From Devosia sp. Root413D1 (GTDB lineage: Bacteria; Pseudomonadota; Alphaproteobacteria; Rhizobiales; Devosiaceae): a stretch of 64,000 nt of DNA. The translations under genes were made by a program, and so were the position numbers. The stretch lies in contig NZ_LMEA01000011.1 in assembly GCF_001425235.1 (NCBI RefSeq), positions 124,001 to 188,000 on the forward strand, in the 5' to 3' direction. Of this stretch, positions 1-8,838 are shown in pieces; positions within the stretch are counted from its first letter, which is position 1; every line of letters starts with the position of its first letter. Below the pieces are notes generated by a model, which searched no databases, was not told the origin of the DNA, and saw nothing but the letters and a program-made list of their open reading frames with translations.

Positions 1-1098
1 CGGCAGTTCGTCGTCGGCGTCTACATGTTCGGCTTCGGCATTGCCCAGCTCGCCTTCGGCCCACTCACCGACCGCTTCGGCCGCCGCGGCCCGCTGCTGG
101 TCGGCCTCGCCATCTACCTGATCTGCGCCTTTGCCGCGACCTTCGCCCCCACTTTCGGGGCGCTGCTGGCGCTGCGCTTCGTCCAGGGCATGGGCGCTGC
201 CGGCACCCGCGTCATCGCCACGGCCGTGGTGCGCGACAAGTTCTCCGGCCGCGAGATGGCCGAGATCATGTCGCTGACCTTCATGGTGTTCATGGCCATC
301 CCGATCCTTGCGCCGGGCATCGGGCAACTGATCCTCCTGGCCGGCCCCTGGCAGTATATCTTCCTGTTCATGGGCGGCCTCGCGACGGCGATCAGCCTCT
401 GGGCCTTCTTCCGCCTGCCCGAGACCATGCACCCCGAATACCGGCGCCCGCTCAGCTTCGGCTCGATCGTCGACGGTTTCCGCATCGTCGTCACCAACCG
501 GGTGGCGCTGTTCTATGGCCTCGCCGGCACCTTCCTGTTCGGCGCCATGTTCGGCTTCATCTCAGCGAGCCAGCAGATCTTCGTCGAGATCTATGGCCTC
601 GGGCCGTACTTCCCGGTGGCCTTTGCCGCCATGGCCGGCACCATCGCCGTCGCCCAGTTCATCAACTCGCGCGTCGTACGCCGCTTCGGCATGCGCCGCC
701 TCAGCCACACCGCGGCGCTGGTCTATCTCGGCACCGCCGCCATCCTGGTGGCCGTGGCGCTGATGGGCCCGGTGCCGTTCCCGGTATTTTTCGGGTTGCT
801 GATGGTGATCCAGTTCTTCTTCGGCTGGGCCGCGTCGAACATGAACTCGCTGTCGATGGAGCCGCTCGGCAACGTCGCCGGCACCGCCGCCTCGGTCTTC
901 GGTTTCACCCAGACGGTCGGCGGCGCCTTGATCGGCACCTATATCGGCCAGCATTTCAACGGCACGATCGTCCCCAACGCGCTCGGCTACGCCACCATGG
1001 GCGCCCTGGTGCTGGTCTCAATCCTCATCGCCGAGAAGGGCAAGCTGTTCGGCGTCAGCCCGCAATACGAGACGCATCACGACGACGGCGGGCACTAG
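1..1098 (+). CDS. Bcr/CflA-family MFS multidrug exporter, 5' truncated by window edge
   Basis: Inner-membrane drug:proton antiporter of the major facilitator superfamily. The reading frame is open from base 1 (RQFVVGVYMFGFG...), so the true start and first membrane helix lie outside the window; the ATG at 25 is internal. The MFS motif between helices 2 and 3 is visible (GPLTDRFGRRGPLL), followed by helices matching the Bcr/CflA pattern (LRFVQGMGAAGTRVIATAVVRD), about ten remaining membrane segments and a short His/Asp-rich C-terminal tail. Bcr/CflA proteins are usually about 400 residues; 365 are present here. The substrate cannot be read from the sequence. It is followed by 80 bp without a gene and a convergent methyltransferase. 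Confidence 0.85.
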   Translation, partial: RQFVVGVYMFGFGIAQLAFGPLTDRFGRRGPLLVGLAIYLICAFAATFAPTFGALLALRFVQGMGAAGTRVIATAVVRDKFSGREMAEIMSLTFMVFMAIPILAPGIGQLILLAGPWQYIFLFMGGLATAISLWAFFRLPETMHPEYRRPLSFGSIVDGFRIVVTNRVALFYGLAGTFLFGAMFGFISASQQIFVEIYGLGPYFPVAFAAMAGTIAVAQFINSRVVRRFGMRRLSHTAALVYLGTAAILVAVALMGPVPFPVFFGLLMVIQFFFGWAASNMNSLSMEPLGNVAGTAASVFGFTQTVGGALIGTYIGQHFNGTIVPNALGYATMGALVLVSILIAEKGKLFGVSPQYETHHDDGGH

Positions 1099-1179
1099 TC
1101 TAGCGCTTTCTGCCGAGCTGTCTGCACAAGCCTTGCGCTCCCCTCCCCTTGCGAGGAGGGAATCAAAACTGGCCTGCAC

Positions 1180-1899
1180 TCAGCCGTTCTTACGCCCCAC
1201 GAAGATGGTCCAGCCGAGCATCGGCCGAATGATCCGCTGGTAGTGCATCCAGTCGTCGCGGCTCTTCTGCAGCACCTCGGCGTGGTCCCGGTGGTTCGGG
1301 TTGTCGCGCGCCCACATCAGCGTCGCGTGCCGCTGGTGGCTCTGGTAGCGCTCGTAGTCGGCGTCCGACGCGCTGATCGTTGCTGAGACCTCGGCGCCGT
1401 GGCGCTCCATCACCCCCATCATGCTGACCGTGTCGGGCGGCAGGATATCGCCCTTCGGCACCGCCGGTGGATGCCTGAGGACGGTCGTTCCGAGCACCAG
1501 CGACCCACCGGGTTTCGCGGCGGTGGCCATCCATTCGAGCGCCGACGGCACGTCGCCGAGCGAGGCTGCCGCGCCGAGGCAAAGCACCACGTCGTAGGAC
1601 GCCGGCTCTATCTTGAAACCCTTCACCGACGCATTGTGGAAGGTCAGCTGGCCGCGGGCCGGGGTCTTCCGGCGCGCCGCTTCAAGAAACCGCGCGTTGA
1701 TGTCGATGCCGACGCCCTGGATGGCGAATTTCTCCGCCCAGTGCCGCATCAGCCAGGCCTTGCCGCAGCCCATGTCGAGGACACTCATCCCATCGCGGAT
1801 GGAACAGTAATCGTCGAGCAGCCGCAGCTTCCGATCGGTAATCGGGTTCTGGATTTCGACTTCGCGATCGGCGATCGCCCAGTAGTTCAGCTGGTCCAA
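1180..1899 (-). CDS. class I SAM-dependent methyltransferase
   Basis: A 239-residue soluble protein with a Rossmann-type methyltransferase fold. Motif I, the SAM-binding glycine loop, is VLDMGCGKAW at about residues 40-49; the acidic residue closing the next strand is in GVGIDINARF; a DVVLCLGAAASLGD segment follows. The substrate is unknown; the proteins resemble small-molecule methyltransferases of the methyltransf_25/11 type. The start is a TTG codon preceded by a purine-rich GAGGGGAGA, so an upstream start cannot be excluded. It is convergent with the Bcr/CflA gene, and the IMPase-family gene upstream on the same strand is 32 bp away, so the two may be co-transcribed. Confidence 0.75.
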   Translation of the reverse strand: MDQLNYWAIADREVEIQNPITDRKLRLLDDYCSIRDGMSVLDMGCGKAWLMRHWAEKFAIQGVGIDINARFLEAARRKTPARGQLTFHNASVKGFKIEPASYDVVLCLGAAASLGDVPSALEWMATAAKPGGSLVLGTTVLRHPPAVPKGDILPPDTVSMMGVMERHGAEVSATISASDADYERYQSHQRHATLMWARDNPNHRDHAEVLQKSRDDWMHYQRIIRPMLGWTIFVGRKNG

Positions 1900-1931
1900 A
1901 CCGCGTCTCCCCTCGACGGATCAGACCCTCA

Positions 1932-2753
1932 CTATAGCGTAAACACCTCTGAGCGCAGTAAATTCCAGGTATCGCGATCACTCGCAATTAGTAGCCCACC
2001 GCCCCGGTGGCTCGGCAGATAGGCCGAGCCGTCGAACCGGGCCACATGGCCACCGGCCTCCTGCGAAATCAGCGTTCCGCCCAGGTGATCCCACGGCATC
2101 AGCTTGTTGAACATCACGAAGTGCGAGAAGCCGGTCGCGAATGTCCGGTAGTCGTGCCCGGCGACACGGTAGTTCGCCGCCACTTTGATTTTGGCGAGGT
2201 TGGCCAGCACCGTCGGCTTGCTCTCAGCCGGCAGGAAGGTGATCGACACGTGGCCGACCAGGTCGGCCAGCCCCGGCGCCGTCGCCACCTTGAGCCGCCA
2301 TTGCGTGCCGTCCGGCCGCCGCTGCCAGGCGCCACCGCCCTGCTCCGCTAGCACCCAGTCGTCGCCCATCGGGTCGTAGATGATCCCGGCAATGGTCTCG
2401 CCATTCCGCACCACTGCAGCCATTGTCGCGAATAGCGGCAGCCCCGCCGCGAAGTTGGCCGTGCCGTCGACCGGATCGACGACGATGGCGAACTCGGCCT
2501 GATCCAGTTCGTCGAGCAGCGCCGGATTGGCCGCCACCGATTCCTCGCCGACGAACAGCGCCTCAGGCCAGGCTGCATCTACCGCGGCTTTGATCTGTCG
2601 TTCCGCCTGCTCATCCGCCTCGGTCACGAGGTCGATCGCATCGGTCTTCTGCCGCACCATCCCTGCGTCGAGGTGCCGGAAGCGCGGCAGAATTTCTGCC
2701 TTGGCCGCATCACGCAGGATGACGGCAAGGCGGTCGATATCAAAACTCGGCAT
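1932..2753 (-). CDS. inositol monophosphatase family protein
   Basis: A 273-residue Mg-dependent phosphatase of the IMPase/FBPase/CysQ fold. Metal-binding motif 1 is visible as GEES (about 69-72) followed by DPVDGTANF (93-101), and the second signature PWDHLGG lies near residue 225. Family members hydrolyse inositol monophosphate, histidinol phosphate or 3'-phosphoadenosine 5'-phosphate; nothing here decides between SuhB-, HisN- or CysQ-like roles. The ATG at 2753 gives the usual length and begins just upstream of the first conserved helix; a longer frame extends into ttcA and is not supported. ttcA ends 23 bp upstream on the same strand, suggesting an operon ttcA - phosphatase - methyltransferase. 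Confidence 0.85.
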   Translation of the reverse strand: MPSFDIDRLAVILRDAAKAEILPRFRHLDAGMVRQKTDAIDLVTEADEQAERQIKAAVDAAWPEALFVGEESVAANPALLDELDQAEFAIVVDPVDGTANFAAGLPLFATMAAVVRNGETIAGIIYDPMGDDWVLAEQGGGAWQRRPDGTQWRLKVATAPGLADLVGHVSITFLPAESKPTVLANLAKIKVAANYRVAGHDYRTFATGFSHFVMFNKLMPWDHLGGTLISQEAGGHVARFDGSAYLPSHRGGGLLIASDRDTWNLLRSEVFTL

Positions 2754-2776
2754 GGTCACTCTCGGTGTTATCGGGG

Positions 2777-3661
2777 TCAGGCGCCGGAAGCGCCATCCTT
2801 CGGCGCGCCGCTGAGGCCAAGGAAGTCGAACAGCTTTGGGTCGAGCAAATGGCTCGGCCGCACATTGCCCAAGGCGCGGATCATGATGTCCTTGCGCCCC
2901 GGCATCCGCTTCTCGATGTCGTTGAGCATCGCCTTCATGGCGTTGCGCTCCAGCCCCTCCTGCGAGCCGCAGAGGTCGCAGGGAATAATCGGGAACGCCA
3001 TGTGCTCGGCGAATTTCTCGAGGTCCGGCTCGGCGCAGTAGATCATCGGCCTCAGCACCTCGACGTCGCCATCGTCGTTCATCAGCCGCGGCGGCATCGC
3101 CGCGAGCTTGCCGCCATGGAACAGGTTCATGAAGAACGTCTCGAGGCTGTCCTCGCGGTGATGCCCCAGCACCAGCGCCGAGCACCCCTCTTCGCGCGCG
3201 ATGCGATAGAGATTGCCACGCCGCAGTCGCGAGCAGAGCGAACAATAGGTCGCGCCCTGCGGCAGCGTGCTGGTCACCACCGAGTAGGTGTCCCGATACT
3301 CGATCCGGTGTGTGATGCCGTTCTGCGTCAGCCACTCCGGCAGGATGTGCTTGGGGAAGTTCGGCTGCCCCTGGTCGAGGTTGCAGGCGATCAGTTCCAC
3401 CGGCAGCAGCCCGCGCCACTTCAAATCGAGCAGCAGCGCCAGCATGCCGTAGCTGTCCTTGCCGCCCGAAATGGCCACCAGCCACTTCTCGCCGGCCCGC
3501 GCCATGCCGAACTTCTCGATCGCCTCGCGCATATTGCGCACGAGCCGCTTCCTGAGCTTGTTGAACTCGACGCTGCGCGGCGCCGCGGCAAACAGCGGAT
3601 GCGTGCCGGAGAGGTCCTCGGCATCTGCTTCGAGTACGGCTGGGCTGACGATCTGGTTCAT
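2777..3661 (-). CDS. ttcA: tRNA 2-thiocytidine biosynthesis protein TtcA
   Basis: A 294-residue ATP-pyrophosphatase that thiolates cytidine 32 of certain tRNAs using a [4Fe-4S] cluster. The PP-loop SGGKDS is at residues 65-70. The three cluster ligands expected of TtcA are present: CSLC at 140-143 and a Cys in PCDLC at 228-231. The [17 protein letters not shown] block is also characteristic. The length agrees with the family (about 300). It is divergent from sbmA/bacA, with 105 bp between the two starts, and heads a leftward run with the IMPase-family gene. Confidence 0.93.
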   Translation of the reverse strand: MNQIVSPAVLEADAEDLSGTHPLFAAAPRSVEFNKLRKRLVRNMREAIEKFGMARAGEKWLVAISGGKDSYGMLALLLDLKWRGLLPVELIACNLDQGQPNFPKHILPEWLTQNGITHRIEYRDTYSVVTSTLPQGATYCSLCSRLRRGNLYRIAREEGCSALVLGHHREDSLETFFMNLFHGGKLAAMPPRLMNDDGDVEVLRPMIYCAEPDLEKFAEHMAFPIIPCDLCGSQEGLERNAMKAMLNDIEKRMPGRKDIMIRALGNVRPSHLLDPKLFDFLGLSGAPKDGASGA

Positions 3662-3766
3662 GCCGCTGCTGTAGCAAACCCGGCGCCTTACCGGAAGCTT
3701 GCGGCAATTTTAACTCGCGGCAAGGTTCCACCGGATTTGTTGCCGGTCGCGGATTTAGTCAGTTAG

Positions 3767-5176
3767 ATGACCCCGACCTCACGGAACCCCAAGGAGTCTC
3801 CCTTGTTCCGCTCATTTTTCCCCGAACCCAAGCTGTTCTTCTCATCGGCCGTGATCTGGATGGTCCTTGCCACCGTGATCTTCTTCGTCGCCGGTGGGCC
3901 GATACGTTCCGTAGTCGGCCTTGATCGTTTCCTGGCTCCGGCGATTTGCGCGCCGGCGCCAGCCGCGGCCGATTCCACAGCGCCCAGCAATGAAGCGCCG
4001 GCAACGCAGAGCGCTGCCAACCCTAACGCGCCGGCCGCGACCGACGGCAGCGCCCCTGTCGCCACACCGGCCAACTGCGTCGCCGAGGATACTAACTTCC
4101 TCAACGGCGCGAAGCTCTGGGAGTATCAGTTCGTCCTGATGGTCGCGATCGCGTTCTGCGTGTTCTGGTACTTCTACAAGCGCAACGAGTGGTACTGGTG
4201 GTCGGTCGTTTCGTCGACGGCGATCCTTCTGGTTCTCTATTTCAACGTCCAGGTCGATGCCTGGATCAACGATTGGTCCGGCACCTTTTTCAATATGGTG
4301 CAGCAGGCCCTCAGCCAGCCAAGATCGGTGGAGCCGGCCACGTTTTACGGTCAGGTATTCATCCTCTTCGCCGTGCTGATGCCGAACATCCTCGTTCTGG
4401 TGCTGCTCAATTTCTACACGTCGCACTACGTGTTCCGTTGGCGCAAGGCGATGAACTCCTACTACATGGCCTACTGGCCATCGATCCGCACTACCGAGGG
4501 CGCAGCACAGCGCGTCCAGGAAGACACGATGCGGTTTGCCGACACAGTGGAAGACCTCGGCACAAGCTTCTTCTCCTCACTCATCACGCTGGTGGTATTC
4601 CTGCCGCTGCTCTGGGGCTTCTCCCAGCACATCACCGAACTCCCGATTCTGGGTGCCGTGCCTGGTAGCCTCGTTTGGGTAGCATTGGTCGCCGCGGCCC
4701 TCGGTACCGCGATGCTGGCCCTCGTTGGCATCAAGCTTCCGGGCCTCAACTTCGCCAACCAGCGGGTCGAGGCTGCCTATCGTAAGGAGCTGGTCTATGG
4801 CGAGGACAACGCCGATCGCGCGGAGCCGGTAACGGCGCGGCAACTGTTCGCCAACGTGCAGAAGAACTATTTCCGGCTGTACTTCCACTACACCTACTTC
4901 AACCTGGCGCGGTACGCGTACCTTAACCTGGTCGGCTATGTACCCCTCCTCGCCATGTCGCCGTCCATCCTCGCCGGAACGCTGACATTGGGTCTCTACC
5001 AGCAGATTTCGACGGCGTTCAGCCAGGTCTCCTCGTCGTTCCAGTTCTTCGCTCGGGCCTGGACCACCATCGTGAATCTGCTGTCGGTCTACCAGCGCCT
5101 GCACCAGTTCGAGGGCTTCATCCCGAGCGATCAGGAACCCATCAAGGAATCCCTCTCCGGCGCGCCGGCTCAATAG
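3767..5176 (+). CDS. bacA: SbmA/BacA-family peptide transporter
   Basis: A 469-residue inner-membrane protein of the SbmA/BacA family, which imports proline-rich antimicrobial peptides and other peptide-like compounds using the proton gradient, and which in rhizobia and Brucella is needed for chronic host infection and for very-long-chain lipid A. It aligns along its length with enteric SbmA, including HYVFRWR, the EGAAQRVQEDTMRFA block, GIKLPGL, RVEAAYRKELVYGE and the NYFRLYFHY segment. Odd: the first periplasmic loop contains an Ala/Pro-rich insertion of about 45 residues (60-104) bounded by Cys61 and Cys104, absent from enteric SbmA (about 406 residues). The start is the ATG at 3767 (MTPTSRN). 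It faces rpsD convergently. Confidence 0.92.
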   Translation: MTPTSRNPKESPLFRSFFPEPKLFFSSAVIWMVLATVIFFVAGGPIRSVVGLDRFLAPAICAPAPAAADSTAPSNEAPATQSAANPNAPAATDGSAPVATPANCVAEDTNFLNGAKLWEYQFVLMVAIAFCVFWYFYKRNEWYWWSVVSSTAILLVLYFNVQVDAWINDWSGTFFNMVQQALSQPRSVEPATFYGQVFILFAVLMPNILVLVLLNFYTSHYVFRWRKAMNSYYMAYWPSIRTTEGAAQRVQEDTMRFADTVEDLGTSFFSSLITLVVFLPLLWGFSQHITELPILGAVPGSLVWVALVAAALGTAMLALVGIKLPGLNFANQRVEAAYRKELVYGEDNADRAEPVTARQLFANVQKNYFRLYFHYTYFNLARYAYLNLVGYVPLLAMSPSILAGTLTLGLYQQISTAFSQVSSSFQFFARAWTTIVNLLSVYQRLHQFEGFIPSDQEPIKESLSGAPAQ

Positions 5177-5224
5177 CGGGGGGTATGCCGCCCAAGGGCG
5201 GCTTAACTGCCGCCCCAAAACAAA

Positions 5225-5249
5225 AGGGCCGCCCCATCGGGGCGGCCCT
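5225..5249 (-). terminator. Rho-independent terminator of rpsD
   Basis: A perfect 10-bp stem (GGGCCGCCCC / GGGGCGGCCC) with a 3-nt ATC loop, extended by an A-T pair. On the minus strand it is followed by TTTTGTTTTGG, so it is a good intrinsic terminator for rpsD. On the plus strand it lies 48 bp after sbmA/bacA but lacks a T-run, so it would be weaker in that direction. Confidence 0.85.
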
Positions 5250-5275
5250 CTCCAATTCCGTGGTGTGTCGCGCGA

Positions 5276-5893
5276 TTAGCGCGAGTAGAATTCCACCACC
5301 AGGTTCGGTTCCATCTGCACTGGGTACGGCACGTCCGACAAAGCCGGGACGCGGACGTAGACGGCGGTCTGCTTACCGTGATCGACTTCCACGTACTCGG
5401 GAACGTCGCGCTCGGCGAGCTGGTTGGCTTCGAGCACGATGCCGAGCTGCTTGGAGCGCTCGCGCACCTCAACCTTGTCGCCGACCTTGACCTGGTAGGA
5501 CGGGATGTTGACGCGCTTGCCGTTGACCAGGATGTGGCCGTGCGACACGAACTGACGGGCCGCGAACACGGTCGGCACGAACTTGGCGCGGTAGACGATG
5601 GCGTCGAGACGGCTCTCGAGCAGGCCGATCAGGCGCTCGCCGGTGTCGCCCTTGACGCGCGAAGCTTCGGTGTAGAGCTTCTTGAAGGCCTTCTCGGTGA
5701 TCGAACCGTAATAGCCCTTGAGCTTCTGCTTAGCGCGCAGCTGCAGACCGTAGTCGGAGGTCTTGCCCTTGCGGCGCTGGCCGTGCTGGCCGGGGCCATA
5801 GGCACGGTTGTTGAGCGGGGACTTCGGACGGCCCCACAGGTTTTCGCCAAGACGGCGGTCGATCTTGTGCTTAACTGAATCGCGCTTCGACAT
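5276..5893 (-). CDS. rpsD: 30S ribosomal protein S4
   Basis: A 205-residue primary rRNA-binding protein of the small subunit. It begins [20 protein letters not shown] and contains the S4 RNA-binding domain ([33 protein letters not shown] region, about 95-130) and the C-terminal VEFYSR end typical of alphaproteobacterial S4. The ATG at 5893 is preceded by AAAGGA six bases away, deciding the start against a longer frame. It is encoded alone rather than in the alpha operon, as in most Hyphomicrobiales. S4 can repress its own translation in enterobacteria; no such leader is evident here. A terminator follows directly. Confidence 0.97.
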   Translation of the reverse strand: MSKRDSVKHKIDRRLGENLWGRPKSPLNNRAYGPGQHGQRRKGKTSDYGLQLRAKQKLKGYYGSITEKAFKKLYTEASRVKGDTGERLIGLLESRLDAIVYRAKFVPTVFAARQFVSHGHILVNGKRVNIPSYQVKVGDKVEVRERSKQLGIVLEANQLAERDVPEYVEVDHGKQTAVYVRVPALSDVPYPVQMEPNLVVEFYSR

Positions 5894-6098
5894 CGGAATC
5901 CTTTCATAGATCGTCGAAAGTGATTGCGCCCTCCTCTGCCCGTCCTTGCGGAACGGACCGACAGATTCTCTGAATTCAGGGAATCCCGGGTGCGCTCGAG
6001 GAGCCCGAGGGCTCGACAAGTGGGCGCGTGATAGAGGCGGAAGCCGCAGGAGTCAAGCGCCGCGGGCCATTCGGGCGTGCCGGCGGCGCTTCGGTCGC

Positions 6099-6569
6099 TT
6101 AGCGTTCCTTGCGGCGCGTCCTGCCTTCGAGTGGCCCGATTGCCTCGAGCAGGGCTTCGAGAAGCGGCTGCAACTCGGCGCTCGCGACGCCAGTGGCCGG
6201 CCCTTCCTCGTCGAGCATCGCGAGCGTCTGGTCTTCCCCGTTGCCCCCGCCCACCACCGGATAGGTCCAATGGTAGATCAGCGGCAGCCTGGCGTTGCTC
6301 TTTTTGTGCTTCAGGCGCACGACGATCGTGTCACCCGGTTTCACGTTGATCCCGGTGATGTCGATCACGCCGTTGGCGTCGATGCCGACACCATGCGGAC
6401 TGACCGGGCTGTTGGGATCAATCCCGCCGATCCCGAGCACCTCGACGCTCGCGTCCGTCTGGTTGATATGCACGTCGGTCGCCGTTATGTTCGGCTGGTT
6501 GTTCTTGGGTGGTCTGCTGCCCAGCTTTTCCGGGCACTTGAGTTCGTAGTTGTCCGTGTGTTGAGGCAT
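6099..6569 (-). CDS. hypothetical protein, 156 aa
   Basis: I do not recognise this protein. It has no signal peptide or membrane helix. The N-terminal third is polar and Asn/Pro-rich; residues of about 40-105 are rich in beta-forming Val/Ile and Gly/Asp turns (for example VIDITGINVKPGDTIVVRL, which reads like a beta-sandwich strand-turn-strand), then comes an acidic Leu/Glu-rich helix and a strongly basic end (GRTRRKER). The ATG is preceded by a strong ribosome binding site (GGGAGGAAAGG), which argues that it is translated. It lies between rpsD and an MFS gene on the same strand, 123 bp from the latter. Confidence 0.6.
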   Translation of the reverse strand: MPQHTDNYELKCPEKLGSRPPKNNQPNITATDVHINQTDASVEVLGIGGIDPNSPVSPHGVGIDANGVIDITGINVKPGDTIVVRLKHKKSNARLPLIYHWTYPVVGGGNGEDQTLAMLDEEGPATGVASAELQPLLEALLEAIGPLEGRTRRKER

Positions 6570-6692
6570 CCTTTCCTCCCTTGCATGCGGCCGGACGCTC
6601 CGGCCTGCAGGGTAGAATTAGCCCGCGCTCACTTGTTCGGCGCTTTAAGTTCTGGACTCAGATTATTTCAACTCGTGTCAACCCGTAGCGGG

Positions 6693-7931
6693 CTAAACCA
6701 TTTTCCGGTCGAGGGTGCGCTGGTTTCTCAGCCCCGGGAACAGCCGGCTCCACAGCACCGCGATGGCGATCGAGCCGAAGCCGCCAATCACCACCGCTGG
6801 CACCGGCCCGATCAGATGTGCCACCGTGCCGGCACGGAACTCGCCCAGTTCGTTCGAGGCGCCGATAAACACCGAGTTCACGGCGTTCACCCGGCCGCGT
6901 ACCTCTTCAGGGGTCCAGAGCTGCATGATGGTCTCGCGGATGGTGACGCTCACCATGTCGGAGGCGCCGACCAGTGCCAACGCCGGCACCGAGATCCAGA
7001 CCGTGGTCGAAAAGCCGAACAGCACGGTGAAGGCGCCGAACAGCCCGACGAACAGGAACAACAGCTTCCCCGCATGGTCGCGGATCGGGAAGCGGGTCAG
7101 GAACAGCGCCATGGCGATGGCGCCGATGCCCGGCGCCGCGCGCAGGAACCCGAGCTCCTGCGGACCGGCATGGAGGATGTCCTTGGCATAGATCGGCAGC
7201 AGCGCCACGGCGCCGCCCATCAGCACGGCGAACATGTCGAGCGAAATCGCCCCCAGCACCACCTTGTTGGAAAAGATGTAGCGAAAGCCCGCCAGCATGG
7301 TCTCGAGGCTGGTCGCCTGGTGCGACTCCCGATGCTGCGGCTTCGAAATCATCAGCACCGAGCCCATGGCGATGACCAGCAGCACCGCGCCGGCACCGAA
7401 GGCCACCGACGGCGCGATGCCATAGAGCAACCCACCCACCGCCGGGCCTGCGATCGAGGCGAACTGCCAGGCCGACATATTGGTGGTGATGGCGTTGGCC
7501 AGCGCTTCCGGCGGCACGAGGTTGGGCGCCAGCGATTGCGCGGCGGGGCTCCAGAACGCCCGCGCCGTGCCCAGCACGACGAGAATGCCGAAGATCGGCC
7601 ACACCTCGTGCGCCTCGGCATTGACGAAGGCCAGGAAGCCCAGCGCGCAGAGCAGTTCCACCCCGAGGCAGATCGCCATGATCATCCGCCGGTTGAAGCG
7701 ATCGGCGGTGAGCCCGGTAATCAGGATCAGCACCAGCGCCGGCAGGAACAGCGACAGCCCCACCAACCCGAGCAGGAACGCCTCGCCGGTCACGTCGTAG
7801 ATCTGCCAGGCGATCGACACCGACATGATCTGCACCGCAAAGCTGACCAGCAGGGTGGTCAGCCAGAAGAAGCGGAAGTTCCGGTAACTGAAGGCGAGCT
7901 TGGAGGGCTCGGCGGCGGGGGGAGAAGACAT
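6693..7931 (-). CDS. MFS transporter, DHA3/EntS-like family
   Basis: A 412-residue, 12-helix major facilitator protein. The N-terminus FSYRNFRFFWLTTLLVSFAVQIMSVSIAWQIYDVTG and LTADRFNRRMIMAICLG (loop 2-3 motif) are typical of the DHA3 subfamily (MFS_3; enterobactin exporter EntS and macrolide-efflux relatives). A second RFPIRDHAGKLL loop marks the symmetric half. Probable role: proton-driven export of a small molecule or siderophore-like compound across the inner membrane; the substrate cannot be inferred. The ATG at 7931 was preferred to a TTG ten codons upstream; neither has a convincing ribosome binding site. The trmJ-type gene lies upstream on the same strand, 72 bp away. Confidence 0.82.
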   Translation of the reverse strand: MSSPPAAEPSKLAFSYRNFRFFWLTTLLVSFAVQIMSVSIAWQIYDVTGEAFLLGLVGLSLFLPALVLILITGLTADRFNRRMIMAICLGVELLCALGFLAFVNAEAHEVWPIFGILVVLGTARAFWSPAAQSLAPNLVPPEALANAITTNMSAWQFASIAGPAVGGLLYGIAPSVAFGAGAVLLVIAMGSVLMISKPQHRESHQATSLETMLAGFRYIFSNKVVLGAISLDMFAVLMGGAVALLPIYAKDILHAGPQELGFLRAAPGIGAIAMALFLTRFPIRDHAGKLLFLFVGLFGAFTVLFGFSTTVWISVPALALVGASDMVSVTIRETIMQLWTPEEVRGRVNAVNSVFIGASNELGEFRAGTVAHLIGPVPAVVIGGFGSIAIAVLWSRLFPGLRNQRTLDRKMV

Positions 7932-8003
7932 GGTGATGGGTGATGCCACGCGCACCGACAAGGCGTCAAAGCATACTTTGGGCGTTGTTCGGCTGCCCGG
8001 AGG

Positions 8004-8822
8004 TCAGTCCTCGGACTTCGCCGCCTTTGCCGCCTCGGCCTCTCGCGCCTTCCGCCCCTGCCGCAGATGCGCCCGGTCGATCGACGAAATCACGCCGCGC
8101 AGCGTCCGGATTTCCTGGGTCGAGAGTTGCGCCCGGGCAAATGCGGCGCGCAGGTTATCCACCATGGTCGGTCGCTTGTCCTCGGTCTTGAAGAAGCCGG
8201 TACGATCCAGCGTTTCCTCGAGATGCAGAAACAGCCCGATCAGTTCCTCGCGCGGTGCGGTCGGGTCGAGCCCGCCGCTGAACGGCAGCACCTCGCCCTT
8301 GTCCGCCTGCTGGCGCCACTCATACGCCATCAGCAGCACCGCCTGCGCGATGTTGAGCGAGGCAAACGCCGCCTCGACCGGGAAGGTTACGATGGCGTCG
8401 GCGAGCGCCACTTCCTCGTTATAGAGGCCCCATTTCTCCCGCCCGAACAGCAGCCCGGCCTTCTCGCCGCCGGCGATGTGCGAAATCATCCGCTGCGCCC
8501 CTTCCTCGGGGCCATAGACCGGCTTCTGCATATCGCGCCGTCGGGCGGTGGTGGCGAACACCAGTTGCAGGTCGGCAATCGCCTCTTCGACCGTCGCGAA
8601 CACGCGCACCTTGTCGATGACGTGGTCGGCCCGCGATGCCGCGGCGATGGCCCGCTCGTTCGGCCACGGGTCACGCGGGTTGACGATCCTGAGGTCCCAC
8701 AGCCCGAAATTCGCCATTGCCCGCGCCGCCGTACCGATATTCTCGCCCAGTTGCGGTTCGCACAGGATGATCGCCGGGCTTGGCCGGAAGGTGAACTCCT
8801 GCGATTTATCGGTTCCGGCCAT
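8004..8822 (-). CDS. trmJ: SpoU/TrmH-superfamily RNA 2'-O-methyltransferase, TrmJ-like
   Basis: A 272-residue SPOUT-fold methyltransferase. The three knot motifs are visible: ENIGTAARAMANFG (about 27-40), FGREKWGL (126-133) and SLNIAQAVLLMAYEW (155-169). TrmJ methylates the 2'-OH of nucleotide 32 in tRNA; the C-terminal helical extension after residue 170 (EETLDRTGFF, LRGVISSIDR) fits TrmJ/LasT-type proteins. The ATG at 8822 was chosen over that at 8834 because the GAAAGG sequence sits directly against the latter; it would leave 16 nt after the cyclase stop. It is therefore probably translated from the same message as the diguanylate cyclase. Both TrmJ here and TtcA above modify position 32 of tRNA. 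Confidence 0.85.
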   Translation of the reverse strand: MAGTDKSQEFTFRPSPAIILCEPQLGENIGTAARAMANFGLWDLRIVNPRDPWPNERAIAAASRADHVIDKVRVFATVEEAIADLQLVFATTARRRDMQKPVYGPEEGAQRMISHIAGGEKAGLLFGREKWGLYNEEVALADAIVTFPVEAAFASLNIAQAVLLMAYEWRQQADKGEVLPFSGGLDPTAPREELIGLFLHLEETLDRTGFFKTEDKRPTMVDNLRAAFARAQLSTQEIRTLRGVISSIDRAHLRQGRKAREAEAAKAAKSED

Positions 8823-8838
8823 CGGCCCTGACATCCTT

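Noticed and set aside
5946-7943. Long open frame opposite the MFS gene and the 156-residue gene
   Set aside because: It is antisense to two better-supported genes, Arg/His/Gln-rich, with no family match; an artefact of high GC.
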